Below are positions 15,179 through 25,093 of a stretch of DNA of 64,000 nt, piece by piece. The translations under genes and the position numbers were made by a program. Within the stretch, counting starts at the first letter, position 1. Every line of letters starts with the position of its first letter. The stretch lies in NCBI RefSeq assembly GCF_002008365.1, contig NZ_MRDL01000003.1:124001-188000 (forward strand), written 5' to 3'. The notes under the pieces are model-generated. The model had not been told where the DNA came from, did not search any database, and worked only from the letters and a program-made list of their open reading frames with translations. The DNA is from Rhizobium leguminosarum bv. viciae USDA 2370. GTDB taxonomy: Bacteria > Pseudomonadota > Alphaproteobacteria > Rhizobiales > Rhizobiaceae.

Positions 15179-17078
15179 TGTGTACTTCCTCCAGGCTCGG
15201 CCGCAAATCCGGGTGAGCGGCATCCGTTCTCAGTTGGATCTCTTCCGGATCGGAAATCCATCGTGGTTTGAAGAAGATCGTGCGCAGGGCGGTCCCGCCC
15301 CGGCCTGCACCGGAGGCGGCGTAGCGCTCTTCGAACAGCTGAAGGCGGCCACTACCCCAGGCGAGTGCCTCGGCCGCATCCTTTCCGCGCATGATGGTTG
15401 CAACCCCCGGCAGCGCGACGAGCGCAAGAAGCACGGTCGCCATCGCCGGACGGTAGAAACGCGGGGCCGCCGCAATCGTATTTTCCTTCGAATGGCGCCC
15501 AACGATGACCAGAAGCAGCACGCAGTAGATTGTCGCGTTCAGGACGGTAAAGAAGTAGCCCCCCTTGGAGGCGCCGGCATGGCCGATCGCCAGGGCGGGC
15601 AATACCGCCATCAGCGCCAGCACAGCGTAGGGCGCCAGGACACGCGCCGGCAGCAGATCGACTTCGGACCGCCCTTTCGGCGTGACGCGGAAATCGACGA
15701 AGGAGCCCGTGAGAAAATCGTGCACCGCAGCCAGCGTACCGGCGAGCGCCCAGGGCCAGCGCGCGAAGAGAAAGAGCATGCATTCCCAGCTCAGGATCTT
15801 GGCGTCGTACGGGCGGAACGAACTGCTGGCGCGCCAGCGATAAGCCATCACCACGAGAGCGATAGAAAGCGGCGCGAAATGCGTGAGGAAATCGAGATAG
15901 GTCACCGTCACGAAGTTCTGGCCGCGCACAAGCGCGATGATCGGCATCGCAAACATGAGCAACATGAAGAACGCAAAAAGCGGATACCAGAGTTGCGAAA
16001 AGAGGAACTGGAACTTGAGCCGGGGCGGCAGCCGGCCGACGAGGCTCGGCGAGTACCGCAACAGCACCATGACCAGGCTGCGCGACCACTGGAATTCCTG
16101 CGTCACGAGATCGCTGAAGGTTCTGGGGCCGTCACCATGGGCGACGGCATCCAGCGCATGCACACCCCGCCAGCCGCCGGCATTCATCATCATTGTCGTC
16201 GAGTGGTCTTCAGCCAACTCCGGACCGAGGCCGCCGATCTGTTTGAGGGCGACGGTACGTACCGCGTAATGCGACCCTATGCACAGCGGCGCCAGGCCGC
16301 CATTGTAACCGGCTTGGAGCGAGCCATGCATGCTGGCCTCGGCATAGAGCCTTCCACGTGCCGACCAGCTTTCGGAAGCGTTCTTGTCGCAAATGCTGGG
16401 GGCCGAGACATAGCCGACCGTTGGATCGGCGAACGGACGCAGCATGTGGAAGAGATAGTCGGGCGCGGGAACATGATCCGCATCGAGTTGCGCCACGAAA
16501 TCGTAGCGGCTGTAGCCGTAGTGGTCGTAAAAGAAGGCGAGGTTGCCTTCCTTGCACCGCGTGCGTCGGGGCCACGACGTCCGATGGTAATCGGATCGCC
16601 CCTTGCGGGTCGAGACGAAGACCCCGTGAGCGGAGCACCAGTCGAGAGTCTCGGGGGAAGGGTCTTCGTCGGCAAGCCAGGTGTCGTGTTCCACCTCCTG
16701 GGCAAGCATTGCCAGCAGGGTTTCACTGACGACCGAGAAGGGTTCCGCCGGCGCCTTGGTCACGACCATGGCCACTCGGCTGCCCGCCGGCAGGCGCAAG
16801 GGACCGTTCGGTCTTGCCGCCCGATAGAAGACGACGATGAAATAGGCCGGCAGAGCGGTAACAAAGGCAAGAACGAGGCTCACCGTAATTGTCCCGAAAG
16901 CATCGACGTGATGGTGCGGCTCCAGCCACCAAATCCAGAAATAGGCGAAGGCGCAGGCCCATACGGCGGCCAAGAACAAATATTCGGCCCGCCGATATCC
17001 GGTCAGAACCGGGACAAGAAACGGCTCCTGGGAGGGTTCCGGAGCATGCGTCGCTTGGTTGATCGCAAGTTCGGTCAC
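15171..17078 (-). CDS. Membrane GT2 polysaccharide synthase (cellulose-synthase-like)
   Basis: A 635-residue inner-membrane glycosyltransferase. Two membrane segments lie near residues 30-85, then a cytosolic GT-A domain with DFVAQLDADHVPAPDYL (DxD, nucleotide-sugar and metal binding near residue 200), GGLGPELAEDHSTTMMM (catalytic ED), and QEFQWSRSLVM at the position of the QxxRW motif. Several membrane segments follow and could form the export channel. The motif reads QxxQW, an unusual change at a normally conserved Arg. The enzyme would both polymerise and export a glycan. Its 3' end overlaps the hydrolase gene and its start overlaps galE by four bases. Confidence 0.88.
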   Translation of the reverse strand: MTELAINQATHAPEPSQEPFLVPVLTGYRRAEYLFLAAVWACAFAYFWIWWLEPHHHVDAFGTITVSLVLAFVTALPAYFIVVFYRAARPNGPLRLPAGSRVAMVVTKAPAEPFSVVSETLLAMLAQEVEHDTWLADEDPSPETLDWCSAHGVFVSTRKGRSDYHRTSWPRRTRCKEGNLAFFYDHYGYSRYDFVAQLDADHVPAPDYLFHMLRPFADPTVGYVSAPSICDKNASESWSARGRLYAEASMHGSLQAGYNGGLAPLCIGSHYAVRTVALKQIGGLGPELAEDHSTTMMMNAGGWRGVHALDAVAHGDGPRTFSDLVTQEFQWSRSLVMVLLRYSPSLVGRLPPRLKFQFLFSQLWYPLFAFFMLLMFAMPIIALVRGQNFVTVTYLDFLTHFAPLSIALVVMAYRWRASSSFRPYDAKILSWECMLFLFARWPWALAGTLAAVHDFLTGSFVDFRVTPKGRSEVDLLPARVLAPYAVLALMAVLPALAIGHAGASKGGYFFTVLNATIYCVLLLVIVGRHSKENTIAAAPRFYRPAMATVLLALVALPGVATIMRGKDAAEALAWGSGRLQLFEERYAASGAGRGGTALRTIFFKPRWISDPEEIQLRTDAAHPDLRPSLEEVHNV

Positions 17079-18061
17079 GCGCGCACCTCCAGTCCGAAGA
17101 ACGGAGCCGCCGTCCGCACGATGGTTTCGAGGTCGGAATATCGAGGCTGGAAGCAGAGTGTCTCGCGGGCCAGGCTGGCGTCGGCATAGAGGCTGGGCGG
17201 ATCGCCCGGCCGGCGCGGATTGATGACGACCGGGACTTCGCAGCCGGTCGTTTCCTCGATTACGCGCAGCACTTCCCTGATGGAAAAACCCCGCCCGGTG
17301 CCGAGGTTGACAGCGAGGTTTGCTCCGCCTTTGGCGAGATGGGTAAAAGCCTGAACATGGGCGCGCGCGAGATCTGCGACGTGAATATAGTCCCTTATGC
17401 AGGTCCCGTCAGGGGTGTCGTAGTCATCGCCGAATATCTCCAGGTGCGGAATCCGGCCGGCCGCGGCCAGCAGCGCCCGCGGAATGAGATGGGTTTCCGG
17501 AACGTGCCATTCGCCAAGCTCGCCGTCCGGATCGGCTCCACAGGCATTGAAGTAACGCAGGGCAACATAACGCAGGCCGAAGGCCGCCGAATAGTCGGCG
17601 AGCATATTCTCGCCCATCAGCTTGGTCCTGCCGTAGGGATTGATCGGAGCCTTCGGCAACGTCTCATCGATCGGCAGCACGGAGGAAACGCCGTAGACGG
17701 CACAACTCGATGAGAAGATGACGTTCTGAAGCCCCGTCTGCCGGCAGGCATCGATAAGCGACAATGCACCGCAGACATTGTTGTTGTAATATTTCGCCGG
17801 GTTCTGCACGGACTCGCCCACGTAGGCCGAGGCGGCAAAGTGGATGACGGCATCGGGCGCATATTTCTCGATGGCCTCGATCAGGCATGGCGAGTCGAGG
17901 ACGTCACCTTCGACGAAAGGGCCCCAGCGCACGGACGACCGGTTTCCGGTCGTAAGATTGTCGTAGACGACAGGCTCAATCCCCTCCGAGCGGAGGAGCT
18001 TGGCGGTGTGGCTGCCGATATAGCCGGCACCGCCCGTGACAAGGACCCGGGGCGCATCCAT
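17075..18061 (-). CDS. galE: UDP-glucose 4-epimerase
   Basis: A 328-residue short-chain epimerase. The NAD-binding loop is VTGGAGYIGSHTAKLL at residue 8, the catalytic Ser is in IFSSSCAVYG, and YGRTKLMGENML holds the YxxxK pair. The sugar-binding half contains RYFNACGADPDGELGEWHVP and HLIPRALLAAAGR, typical of GalE. It interconverts UDP-glucose and UDP-galactose in the cytosol. Its start overlaps the stop of the upstream UXS-like gene and its end overlaps the GT2 gene, so it most likely supplies UDP-galactose for that synthase. Confidence 0.93.
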   Translation of the reverse strand: MDAPRVLVTGGAGYIGSHTAKLLRSEGIEPVVYDNLTTGNRSSVRWGPFVEGDVLDSPCLIEAIEKYAPDAVIHFAASAYVGESVQNPAKYYNNNVCGALSLIDACRQTGLQNVIFSSSCAVYGVSSVLPIDETLPKAPINPYGRTKLMGENMLADYSAAFGLRYVALRYFNACGADPDGELGEWHVPETHLIPRALLAAAGRIPHLEIFGDDYDTPDGTCIRDYIHVADLARAHVQAFTHLAKGGANLAVNLGTGRGFSIREVLRVIEETTGCEVPVVINPRRPGDPPSLYADASLARETLCFQPRYSDLETIVRTAAPFFGLEVRA

Positions 18062-19107
18062 CAGACGGCCTCCAGCTCGCGTGCTGGACGGGTGAGAAGG
18101 CCATCGAAATAGTCGATCGTCTGACGCAGGCCGCTCGACAAGTCGATCTTCGGCCGCCAGTCGAGTTCCTGCATGGCAAGCGAAATATCCGGGCGACGCT
18201 GACGAGGGTCGTCAACCGGCAGAGGGCGATGGATGATTTGCGACCGGGAGCCGGTCAATCCGATCACCTGCTCGGCCAGCTCCCGGATCGTGAATTCGCC
18301 CGGATTGCCGAGATTGACGGGCCCCGTCAGCGACGACGGCGAGGCCATCATGCGGACCATGCCGCCGATGAGATCATCGACGAAACAAAACGAGCGGGTC
18401 TGCGAACCGTCGCCATATATCGTGATGTCTTGCCCCGTCAGGGCCTGAACGATGAAATTCGAGACGACGCGGCCGTCGTCCGGACGCATCCGCGGGCCGT
18501 AGGTGTTGAAGATGCGGATGATCTTGATCTCGACGCCGTGCGTGTTGTGGAAGTCGAAGAACAGCGTCTCGGCGCACCGCTTGCCCTCGTCATAGCAGGA
18601 GCGCGGCCCGAACGAATTGACGTTGCCCCAGTAGCTTTCGACTTGCGGATGGACGTTCGGGTCGCCGTAGACTTCGGAGGTGGATGCCTGGAGGATGCGT
18701 GCACCGGTGCGCGCGGCCAGCTCCAGAAGGTTGAGGGAGCCCAGCACGCAGGTCTTCGTCGTATGGACCGGATCGGCCTGATAATGCGGGGGCGATGCCG
18801 GGCAGGCGAGGTTATAGATCTCGTCGACTTCCAGATCGAGTGGCTGGACGATATCGTGGGCGACGGCATTGAAGCGATCGACGCCCTTCAGATGGGCGAT
18901 ATTGCGCCGCATGCCGGTGGAAAAGTTGTCGAGGCAGATCACCTGGTGTCCGGCGGCCAAAAGCGTCTCGCACAGATGGGATCCTAGGAAACCTGCGCCG
19001 CCGGTGACAAGAACTCTCTTGGGCGCACGAGATTTTCCGGATGAATAACTTGCGTAATGAGACGAAGCTTGCGCAGAGCGCGCACGAATCTTACCAAGGT
19101 AGTTCAT
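18061..19107 (-). CDS. NAD-dependent sugar epimerase/decarboxylase (UDP-xylose synthase-like)
   Basis: A 348-residue extended short-chain enzyme. After about 30 variable residues comes [19 protein letters not shown]. Family hallmarks of UDP-glucuronate decarboxylase follow: [51 protein letters not shown] (YxxxK) and [20 protein letters not shown]. This group makes UDP-xylose from UDP-glucuronate. It is the first gene of the polysaccharide operon and is coupled to galE by a one-base overlap. A related dTDP- or UDP-sugar dehydratase cannot be fully excluded. Confidence 0.85.
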   Translation of the reverse strand: MNYLGKIRARSAQASSHYASYSSGKSRAPKRVLVTGGAGFLGSHLCETLLAAGHQVICLDNFSTGMRRNIAHLKGVDRFNAVAHDIVQPLDLEVDEIYNLACPASPPHYQADPVHTTKTCVLGSLNLLELAARTGARILQASTSEVYGDPNVHPQVESYWGNVNSFGPRSCYDEGKRCAETLFFDFHNTHGVEIKIIRIFNTYGPRMRPDDGRVVSNFIVQALTGQDITIYGDGSQTRSFCFVDDLIGGMVRMMASPSSLTGPVNLGNPGEFTIRELAEQVIGLTGSRSQIIHRPLPVDDPRQRRPDISLAMQELDWRPKIDLSSGLRQTIDYFDGLLTRPARELEAV

Positions 19108-19461
19108 GACTATCCCCCGTGTTTTTTAGATTTTGCTGTGGAATTTTCTATATTTACTTCGACATTGCGCGATACTAAGTCGTTCGATCAGGCGAATGCT
19201 TTATTATTCCGTTTTTTCTTATGGAAAAAACCGATGTTTATTTAGATACAGCCAAGGGAGGCAATTGTCGTTATCCCCACATCCTGAAAATTATCGCTCC
19301 GTACATTTCTGAGCGGAAAGGAATATGATAAGCAACTTATGGAGGTGGCTCGTCGGGCGCTTCCGCTTTTTCAGACAGAGTTCTCCGGGGATTTCAGCCG
19401 CAAAAACAATTGCTTTTCTGAATTTCCATGGCTTGGGTCGGGTTATGCGCTGGAGGAATTA
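19108..19461. other. AT-rich divergent promoter region
   Basis: The gap between the polysaccharide operon and the AraC gene is clearly richer in A+T than its surroundings, especially 19124-19250, where several T- and A-runs lie. This is where promoters for both divergent units should lie. I could not pick a confident -35/-10 pair. An open frame upstream of the AraC start at 19462 is probably not translated. Confidence 0.45.
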
Positions 19462-20607
19462 ATGGCTACAGGGTCTGAATCCGACGATGATCCTGCCGCG
19501 GAACTGCGGCCGGCGCAGATGGAGCGGCGGCGTTGGGCACGTGAACCGGCCATGCGCAAGGAACGACCACCCCATGCCTCCCCTGCACTCGTGCCACTGC
19601 GCTTCTCGACGCGGGACCTGCCACCGGCAGAACAATTCCAGGCCTGGAGGGCACATATGGCGCCGCTCGCGGATGTTCATTTGCCGGAGGGAAAATCACC
19701 GGAAGACGGGTTCCTCGCGGAGCAGATCGGCTGGCATCTCGGCAATATCCTCATCGTCCAACAGCGCGCGCAGGCCCACAGATATATCCGCGATCAGGCC
19801 ATGCTTCGATCCAGCCCCATCGACCATTGGAACGTCGGCCTAATGCGCAGCGGCCAGGCCTGGACCGAGGTCAACCGTCGTGTCACCGAGACCGGTGCCG
19901 GCGAGATATTGTTCATGTCTCTCGGCAGCCCCTATCGCGGACGGATGACAGATACCGAAGCTTTGCTCGTGTTCCTGCCGTATGAGCTGCTGGCGCGCGA
20001 TGCGAGCCTTCTCCAGAGCGCCGGCAACACGGTTCTTTCGGGCAGCCACGCCGAGTTGCTCACGGGCTATCTCACGGGCCTCGAAACGAACCTCGGCAAT
20101 CTGACGATAGAGGAAGTGCCCCGGATCATCCAAACCATCGGCGATATGGTCGTTGCGGCCGCCGCATCGTCCGCAAGGACTGATACCGGTCAAAACCAGA
20201 CCAACATGGGACTGATGGAGCGGGCGCACCGCTACATTCACGTCAATCTCCATTCGGAAAACTTGACACCGGACATGATGTGCCGCGCATTGGGGATTTC
20301 GCGTACGCGGCTTTACCAGCTGTTTGAGGCGAGCGGAGGCGTGCTCAATTATATTCGCAAGCGGCGATTGCTGCAGGCCTATGCGGATCTCAGCAATTCG
20401 GCCGACCACAGGCCGATTTCAGAAATCGCAGAAGCCGCCGGTTTCGAGGTCGCCGCCAATTTTACGCGCGCCTTCATCCACGAATTCGGGCTGAGCCCGC
20501 GTGAAATCCGAAGGACAGTGGCAACCCAACAGCGACCAGCTCCGGCCATCGGCTCCACGCGGCGCTACGGAAAAACGATCGGGGATTGGCTGGCCCTGAC
20601 GGGTTGA
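19462..20607 (+). CDS. AraC-family transcriptional regulator
   Basis: A 381-residue regulator. The N-terminal two thirds is a ligand/dimerisation domain of the AraC_binding_2 kind (LPPAEQFQAWRAHMAPL, later GEILFMSLGSPYRGRMTD). The last 110 residues carry two helix-turn-helix units: MMCRALGISRTRLYQLFEAS and ISEIAEAAGFEVAANFTRAF followed by the LSPREIRR ending typical of AraC. The start at 19462 has GGAGG seven bases upstream. It is divergent from the UXS-galE-GT2 operon and is the obvious candidate to control it; the signal sensed is unknown. Confidence 0.88.
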   Translation: MATGSESDDDPAAELRPAQMERRRWAREPAMRKERPPHASPALVPLRFSTRDLPPAEQFQAWRAHMAPLADVHLPEGKSPEDGFLAEQIGWHLGNILIVQQRAQAHRYIRDQAMLRSSPIDHWNVGLMRSGQAWTEVNRRVTETGAGEILFMSLGSPYRGRMTDTEALLVFLPYELLARDASLLQSAGNTVLSGSHAELLTGYLTGLETNLGNLTIEEVPRIIQTIGDMVVAAAASSARTDTGQNQTNMGLMERAHRYIHVNLHSENLTPDMMCRALGISRTRLYQLFEASGGVLNYIRKRRLLQAYADLSNSADHRPISEIAEAAGFEVAANFTRAFIHEFGLSPREIRRTVATQQRPAPAIGSTRRYGKTIGDWLALTG

Positions 20608-20623
20608 TCCGGCATGCCGCTTG

Positions 20624-21185
20624 CTAAGGGCCGTTTCTCAACTGAGCCGGAAATCTCCCCCTCCCCGTCATCTCCCGCAAGCCGAGCTTCCCCACAATCC
20701 GCCGCGCCGCCTGGCGGCGTCACCCCGAGCGCTTTTTCGACCATGCCTGCCGAGACAAGCGGTTTTGCCATGACCCGCTCCGGCAGCTTTGACGACGTCG
20801 GCCTCCCATCCAGCTTCCGTTCAATCATTAGTCGCGTCGGCGCCAGCCGGTCATGCTCCTTCAGTCCGATTTCGGCAGCCGCATTCAGCCCCTGGGCAAT
20901 GGCCAGCAGCCGGGTTTCGCGATCGCGATGCCCGCGCTGATCGACGGGAATGGTTTTGAGATTGACGGCCATATCGCGGGCGTCGTGGAAGACAAGGTCC
21001 TCGAGGTGGACGAGTTCGCCGCCGAGCCACAACCAGGTGCAGGCGTCAATGAAGTGGGATCGTTCGATCCAGCCCACGCCGACCGGCGAACGGGCGATGC
21101 GCCCGTCGAGACGCACCAGCGCGATCCCGGCGTCCGCAATCGGCCACAGGAGGCTGGTCAGGTGATTTTCGTAGAAACGTAACAC
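20624..21185 (-). pseudogene. Decayed DUF1612/HTH (RHE_PE00001-type) gene
   Basis: The beginning MLRFYENHLTSLLWPIADAG, then PVGVGWIERSHFIDAC and LVHLEDLVFHDARD, matches the N-terminus of a protein family frequent on rhizobial plasmids. The far end also matches: MVEKALGVTP, then in a different frame QAARRIVGKLGLREMTGRGR. An extra C near 20714 causes the frame change. At about 190 codons the gene is far shorter than the family's roughly 350-400, so a central deletion is also likely. The intact family carries a C-terminal helix-turn-helix; its role is unknown. Confidence 0.65.
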
Positions 21186-21615
21186 ATTGACATCATGGTA
21201 AACGCGTCCTTAATTGGAAGTGATCTCCGGTATTACTTCCGCGATCGATGACGATCGCGACGGCGGCGTTTCACTTCCGATAACTACCAATTGTCGATGG
21301 TGACGCAATCAAAGTCCGCGCAATTCCCTTCGGCTGCTCTTGGCTCGAAGATTTGGCGGCGGCTTTTCAGCGTCAAAGCCTGCAATCGAGCAAGAGGCTG
21401 TGCCTAACCTCCTCCAGATCCTCGGATTTCGGGCTCTTTGCCCATGGCAAGCCCCCAGCGCGTGTTCTCGGCCTCCGATGAGCCGTCCTCCATCTCGACC
21501 TCGTTTCCGCGCCCGACGGCTTCCTATTCTGATCATAAAACACACTTGCAAAGGAACGTTTACTGACGCATGCATTATCTGTACAAACCGCTGCTATAGA
21601 CGACATCGGAGTTCC

Positions 21616-22533
21616 ATGGCGAGACCCGCAATCCCCAATCCCCATCCTGCTCCCCAGAGGCTGATTGGATACGCGCGTGTATCGACAGAAGACCAGATCA
21701 ACGACGCCCAGGTGGACGAGTTGCGAGCGGCTGGTTGCTATCGCATCCATCAGGAGCACGGATCCGGGGCATCAAGGGTGAGGCCCATCCTGAGGAAGCT
21801 TCTCCGCGAACTTGTCGCGGGCGACGTGCTCGTTGTCGTCCGGTTGGATCGGCTGGCGCGCTCCGTTAGCCATTTGCTTGCTGTCATCGAAGACCTAGAG
21901 AAAAGGGGCGTTCACTTCCGGTCCCTCCGTGATCCAATTGACACCTCGACGCCGCAAGGCATGTTTTCTCTGCAGGTATTGGGTGCCGTAGCCCAGCTCG
22001 AGCGTGCGCTCATCGCAGAGCGAACCAAAGCCGGCATGAAGGCGGCTAAAGCGCGGGGGCGGCTCGCCGGCAATCCAGGACTTCGCGAGCGCCGACCGGA
22101 AGCTATCCGTGCTGTCTCTGCCGCCCGCAATCGGGCCTATCTGGACGAACTGATCTCATCGGCGCAGACATGGTTGCCGACTGTTCGCAAGCTGCGGCCG
22201 CAACATAGTTGGGACAATGTGGTGCTGATCCTTAATCGCATGGGCCACAGCTGGACGGTCGAACGCTTGCGCCGGGCAGTTCACCGGATGGTACGCGAAA
22301 AACTTGCGGAGCCAGAACTGCTCGCCCGCTCTCCTCGGCGGCCGCCCGAGGACAATCTGATGAAGTTGGTCGCCGCGATCGCGATCGCCGATCCCGACCT
22401 ATCGCTTCGAGAGATTGCTGCGCAGTTGGACCAGATGCATGAGCGACCGCCGCGTGGTGGCCGGAAATGGCAGCCGTCTTCAGTGAGGGCGCTGTTGGAC
22501 GAAGCGCGCCGCTTCGGACTCATACGCTTATGA
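21616..22533 (+). CDS. Serine recombinase (resolvase/invertase family)
   Basis: A 305-residue site-specific recombinase. The catalytic domain starts IGYARVSTEDQINDAQVDEL with the nucleophile Ser, and continues with VVVRLDRLARSVSHLLAVIE and LGAVAQLERALIAERTKAGM. From about residue 150 the protein departs from short resolvases and carries a longer, basic C-terminal region (SSAQTWLPTVRKLRPQHSWD, later RGGRKWQPSSVRALLDEARR) probably involved in DNA binding. It could resolve plasmid multimers or belong to a lost transposon. A family start with GGAG ahead of the ATG at 21616 is preferred over a TTG 276 bases upstream. No recombination site could be confirmed. Confidence 0.85.
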   Translation: MARPAIPNPHPAPQRLIGYARVSTEDQINDAQVDELRAAGCYRIHQEHGSGASRVRPILRKLLRELVAGDVLVVVRLDRLARSVSHLLAVIEDLEKRGVHFRSLRDPIDTSTPQGMFSLQVLGAVAQLERALIAERTKAGMKAAKARGRLAGNPGLRERRPEAIRAVSAARNRAYLDELISSAQTWLPTVRKLRPQHSWDNVVLILNRMGHSWTVERLRRAVHRMVREKLAEPELLARSPRRPPEDNLMKLVAAIAIADPDLSLREIAAQLDQMHERPPRGGRKWQPSSVRALLDEARRFGLIRL

Positions 22534-22709
22534 GTGCTGGTCGTGACGCGGCTGAACGAGGCGCGCTTGATTGGCGACATATGGTTTGCCGCCCTTTTGG
22601 ATATAGTCGATTCTAACCTTTCAAGGTGCTCTCTGGGTCTCCGCGACAGCCTTCGAGCATCACATGAGCGAGAGGATTCATTTCTATCACTCATCGCAAG
22701 GGATTATGG

Positions 22710-23598
22710 TGAGTTATAGAAAGGGTGCCTATAACCGCCAATTTGGCCTCGATGCCGACAATCGGCCATCAACGCCGCAAGAGCGCGGCATCGCGGAAAT
22801 GATGCTCGATGTGTACGACACTTGGTCCGCCCCGCTCAACGACGAAACCTGTTTCGCTGGCACGGCATGATGATGACAGGCAATCGCCATCTTGGAGCGA
22901 TCGGCGCATATCGAACGCATGAAGATGCCATGCAGATTGTGCCCGGCCGTCAGGACAATCCGACCGTCCACTATGAAGCCCCACCATCAAGGCGGGTCCC
23001 CGCGGAAATGGCGGCCTACACCAAGTAGTTCAACAAAACGGCGCCACCCGGTTAACTCCCCTTGCCCGATCTTACCCGTGCCGGCGTAGGCCATTTGTAT
23101 TGCGAAAGCATCCGTCCGTTTGAAGATGGAAATGGAAGGCTTTGCCGAGCGTTCGCTGAAAAATCGCTTGCCCAAAACATCGGGCAAACCGAGCTTTGAT
23201 TGCGTTTGTCCACACGATCGAGGATGGCCGGAAAGCCTATTACGATCAGCTCGAACGGCATCAGCGCATGCTCGAGATCACCGAATGACTGTGTATTTGG
23301 CGGGAACCATCCTTGATGCGCAACAGACCACCTTGACTCGGGTGGCCTTCTATATCCGCAAGGCGAAATTCAATCACCGGTTCCGCGGGCAATTCAACGA
23401 CCGCCAGGAGAAGGCCATCACTCGGATGTTCCGGAAAGGCCCTGGGGGGTTTAAAGGTGGACTAAGCGCTGAGAATTACATTTCGATCAGGCGGACCTCG
23501 CGACAGCGACACGCGATCTTCATGACTTGTTGGAGAGAGATGCTCTCACGCGCACCGGCGAACGCCGGCACGCACGCTACGCACTAAATCTGCCCTGA
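22710..23598 (+). pseudogene. Fic-family (DUF4172/Fic) pseudogene
   Basis: Pieces of a Fic AMP-transferase can be followed in order through changing frames: FGLDADNRPSTPQERGIAEM, MMMTGNRHLGAIGAYRTHED, TVHYEAPPSRRVPAEMAAYT, GHLYCESIRPFEDGNGRLCR, then AGTILDAQQTTLTRVAFYIR and GGLSAENYISIRRTSR. There are in-frame stops near 23026 and 23200 and several frame changes. The Fic motif HPFxxGN(G)R reads RPFEDGNGR: the catalytic His codon at 23113-23115 is CGT (Arg). The gene is therefore dead both by frame and by active site. Confidence 0.85.
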
Positions 23599-23690
23599 TT
23601 ACGAATAAGAGACAGAACTCAACCGCCGCGTCCCTTTTGGACAAAGGACCGAAGAGGCTGAACCAGCTGCCCGACACGCGGGCCTCAAAA

Positions 23691-23957
23691 TCATGCAAAC
23701 CGGGTCAGGTTTCTCGACCGCGCTTTTGCAGCTACTTCCTCGCGATTGTGCGGCGGATGTGAAGTCTCGAGCGAATCGAGCAATTCTCGCGCGCATGCGG
23801 CGATTGAAACGATTGCGTGTTCAAATGCTGCCTCATTGCGTTTCGACGGCTTGGTCGTTCCACTCAGCTTTCGTACGAACTGTAATGCCGCATCACGTAT
23901 TTCCTGATCGGTCGCCGGCGGATCGAAATTGAAAAGTGGTTTTATGTTTCTGCACAT
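23691..23957 (-). CDS. DUF2277 family protein
   Basis: An 88-residue protein beginning MCRNIKPLFNFDPPATDQEI and continuing ALQFVRKLSGTTKPSKRNEA, the characteristic pattern of DUF2277, a small conserved bacterial family of unknown function, with a single Cys at position 2. The start at 23957 has GGGAG at six bases; an upstream in-frame ATG is less likely. It appears intact at normal length. It lies alone between the Fic pseudogene and the centromere-like region. Confidence 0.85.
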   Translation of the reverse strand: MCRNIKPLFNFDPPATDQEIRDAALQFVRKLSGTTKPSKRNEAAFEHAIVSIAACARELLDSLETSHPPHNREEVAAKARSRNLTRFA

Positions 23958-24342
23958 GGACTGCTCCCAGTCATCTTCGCTTGACACGTGGCCTAGGGCC
24001 GGCCGGACGGTGGCTCATCTGCACCGGGAGACTTCAAAACACGATGCGCCTTCTCTCGGTGCGACCACTCCCGTGCCCATCCCATCCTCGCCTCCCCCTC
24101 AATCCGACAGTCCTACCCCTCTGTCGCTCGGGCTGACAACACCTAGATACCGAAAAAGACGCCACAAGTCATTCTGTCAGCCACCGCTCCTGGCATCGGG
24201 TGCACGCGCCATGGCGTCGAGGTCACCACTGACGCCGATTTTGCCGTCCGCGTCGGATGGTTCCATGTCCCTTTCGCCTTGAACGTCAGACCGCTCGGCA
24301 CTCACCCTTAACGTCGAAGCCCCGGAAGTTGTCTCGCAAGAG

Positions 24343-24358
24343 GTAACAGCTGTTGCCT
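24343..24358. promoter_or_regulatory. parS-like site 1 (one mismatch)
   Basis: GGTAACAGCTGTTGCC, a 16-bp palindrome with one mismatch. It fits the layout GxTNNNNGCNNNNAxC of repABC parS sites, with G in place of the usual second T. Confidence 0.6.
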
Positions 24359-24705
24359 TTTGGACCCCGGCTATCAAGATCGCCTCGATCGCCCAACACG
24401 AGCGACAGAAATCCTACCATTGATGCCACCGCAAACGCGCTTGTCGAGCGGCCCTGCCCCATCCCTTTCTGTCCCAAAGTTATGGTCGCTGCCATCGCTC
24501 CGTGCATGAAGTGCACAGCACGCCACGCGCCATTGGTGACATCGTTTGACCGCCCGCGTCGGATCCTTCCACGGCCCCCATGTTTAAAACGTCAGACAGC
24601 TCGGCATTTATCCGCAACGTCCGAAGTTCCCGGAAGCTGTGTCGCCTTTGGTAATTGAGCTTTCTTGAAGGAGGAGAGGGGTCCATCCTGTCGGCACGCT
24701 CCACT

Positions 24706-24731
24706 CCAAAGGTAACAGCTGTTACCTTTGG
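24706..24731. promoter_or_regulatory. parS-like site 2 (perfect 26-bp palindrome)
   Basis: A perfect 26-bp palindrome with core AGGTAACAGCTGTTACCT and flanking CCAA/TTGG. It is the longest of the four sites and the best candidate for high-affinity RepB binding. Confidence 0.7.
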
Positions 24732-25071
24732 GTCCCAGTAGGGCTGCCTGGTTGGTCAAACCCAGGCGATAATAACATTAACGTCGATGCCGCCCAAAAA
24801 TGGCGTATCGATCCGACCCTGCCCTGTCCCTCTCTGTCTCCAAGTCATTGTCGCTGGCATTGCTGCAGGCACTCACTGCGCAGGACGCCGCAGCGGCGAC
24901 GTCACCAGTTGACGCCGGTTTCTGCCCAGTCTGCGACTGGACCCTTCCACGTCCCTTTTGCAACCGCTCGGCACTTACTCGTAACGGCCGACGTCCCCGA
25001 AGTTATCTCGCTTTTGGTGATTGAGCCTTTTCAAGGAGGAGAAGGGTCATCCTTGTCGGCCGCCCCACCCA

Positions 25072-25093
25072 AAAGGTAACAGCTGTTACCTTT
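25072..25093. promoter_or_regulatory. parS-like site 3 (perfect 22-bp palindrome)
   Basis: A perfect 22-bp palindrome with the same core AGGTAACAGCTGTTACCT, 364 bp from site 2 centre to centre. Confidence 0.7.

Noticed and set aside
15006..17189. 727-codon plus-strand open frame opposite the GT2 synthase
   Set aside because: It lies antisense to a clear glycosyltransferase, has a highly charged, low-pattern composition and no ribosome site; long antisense frames are expected in GC-rich DNA.
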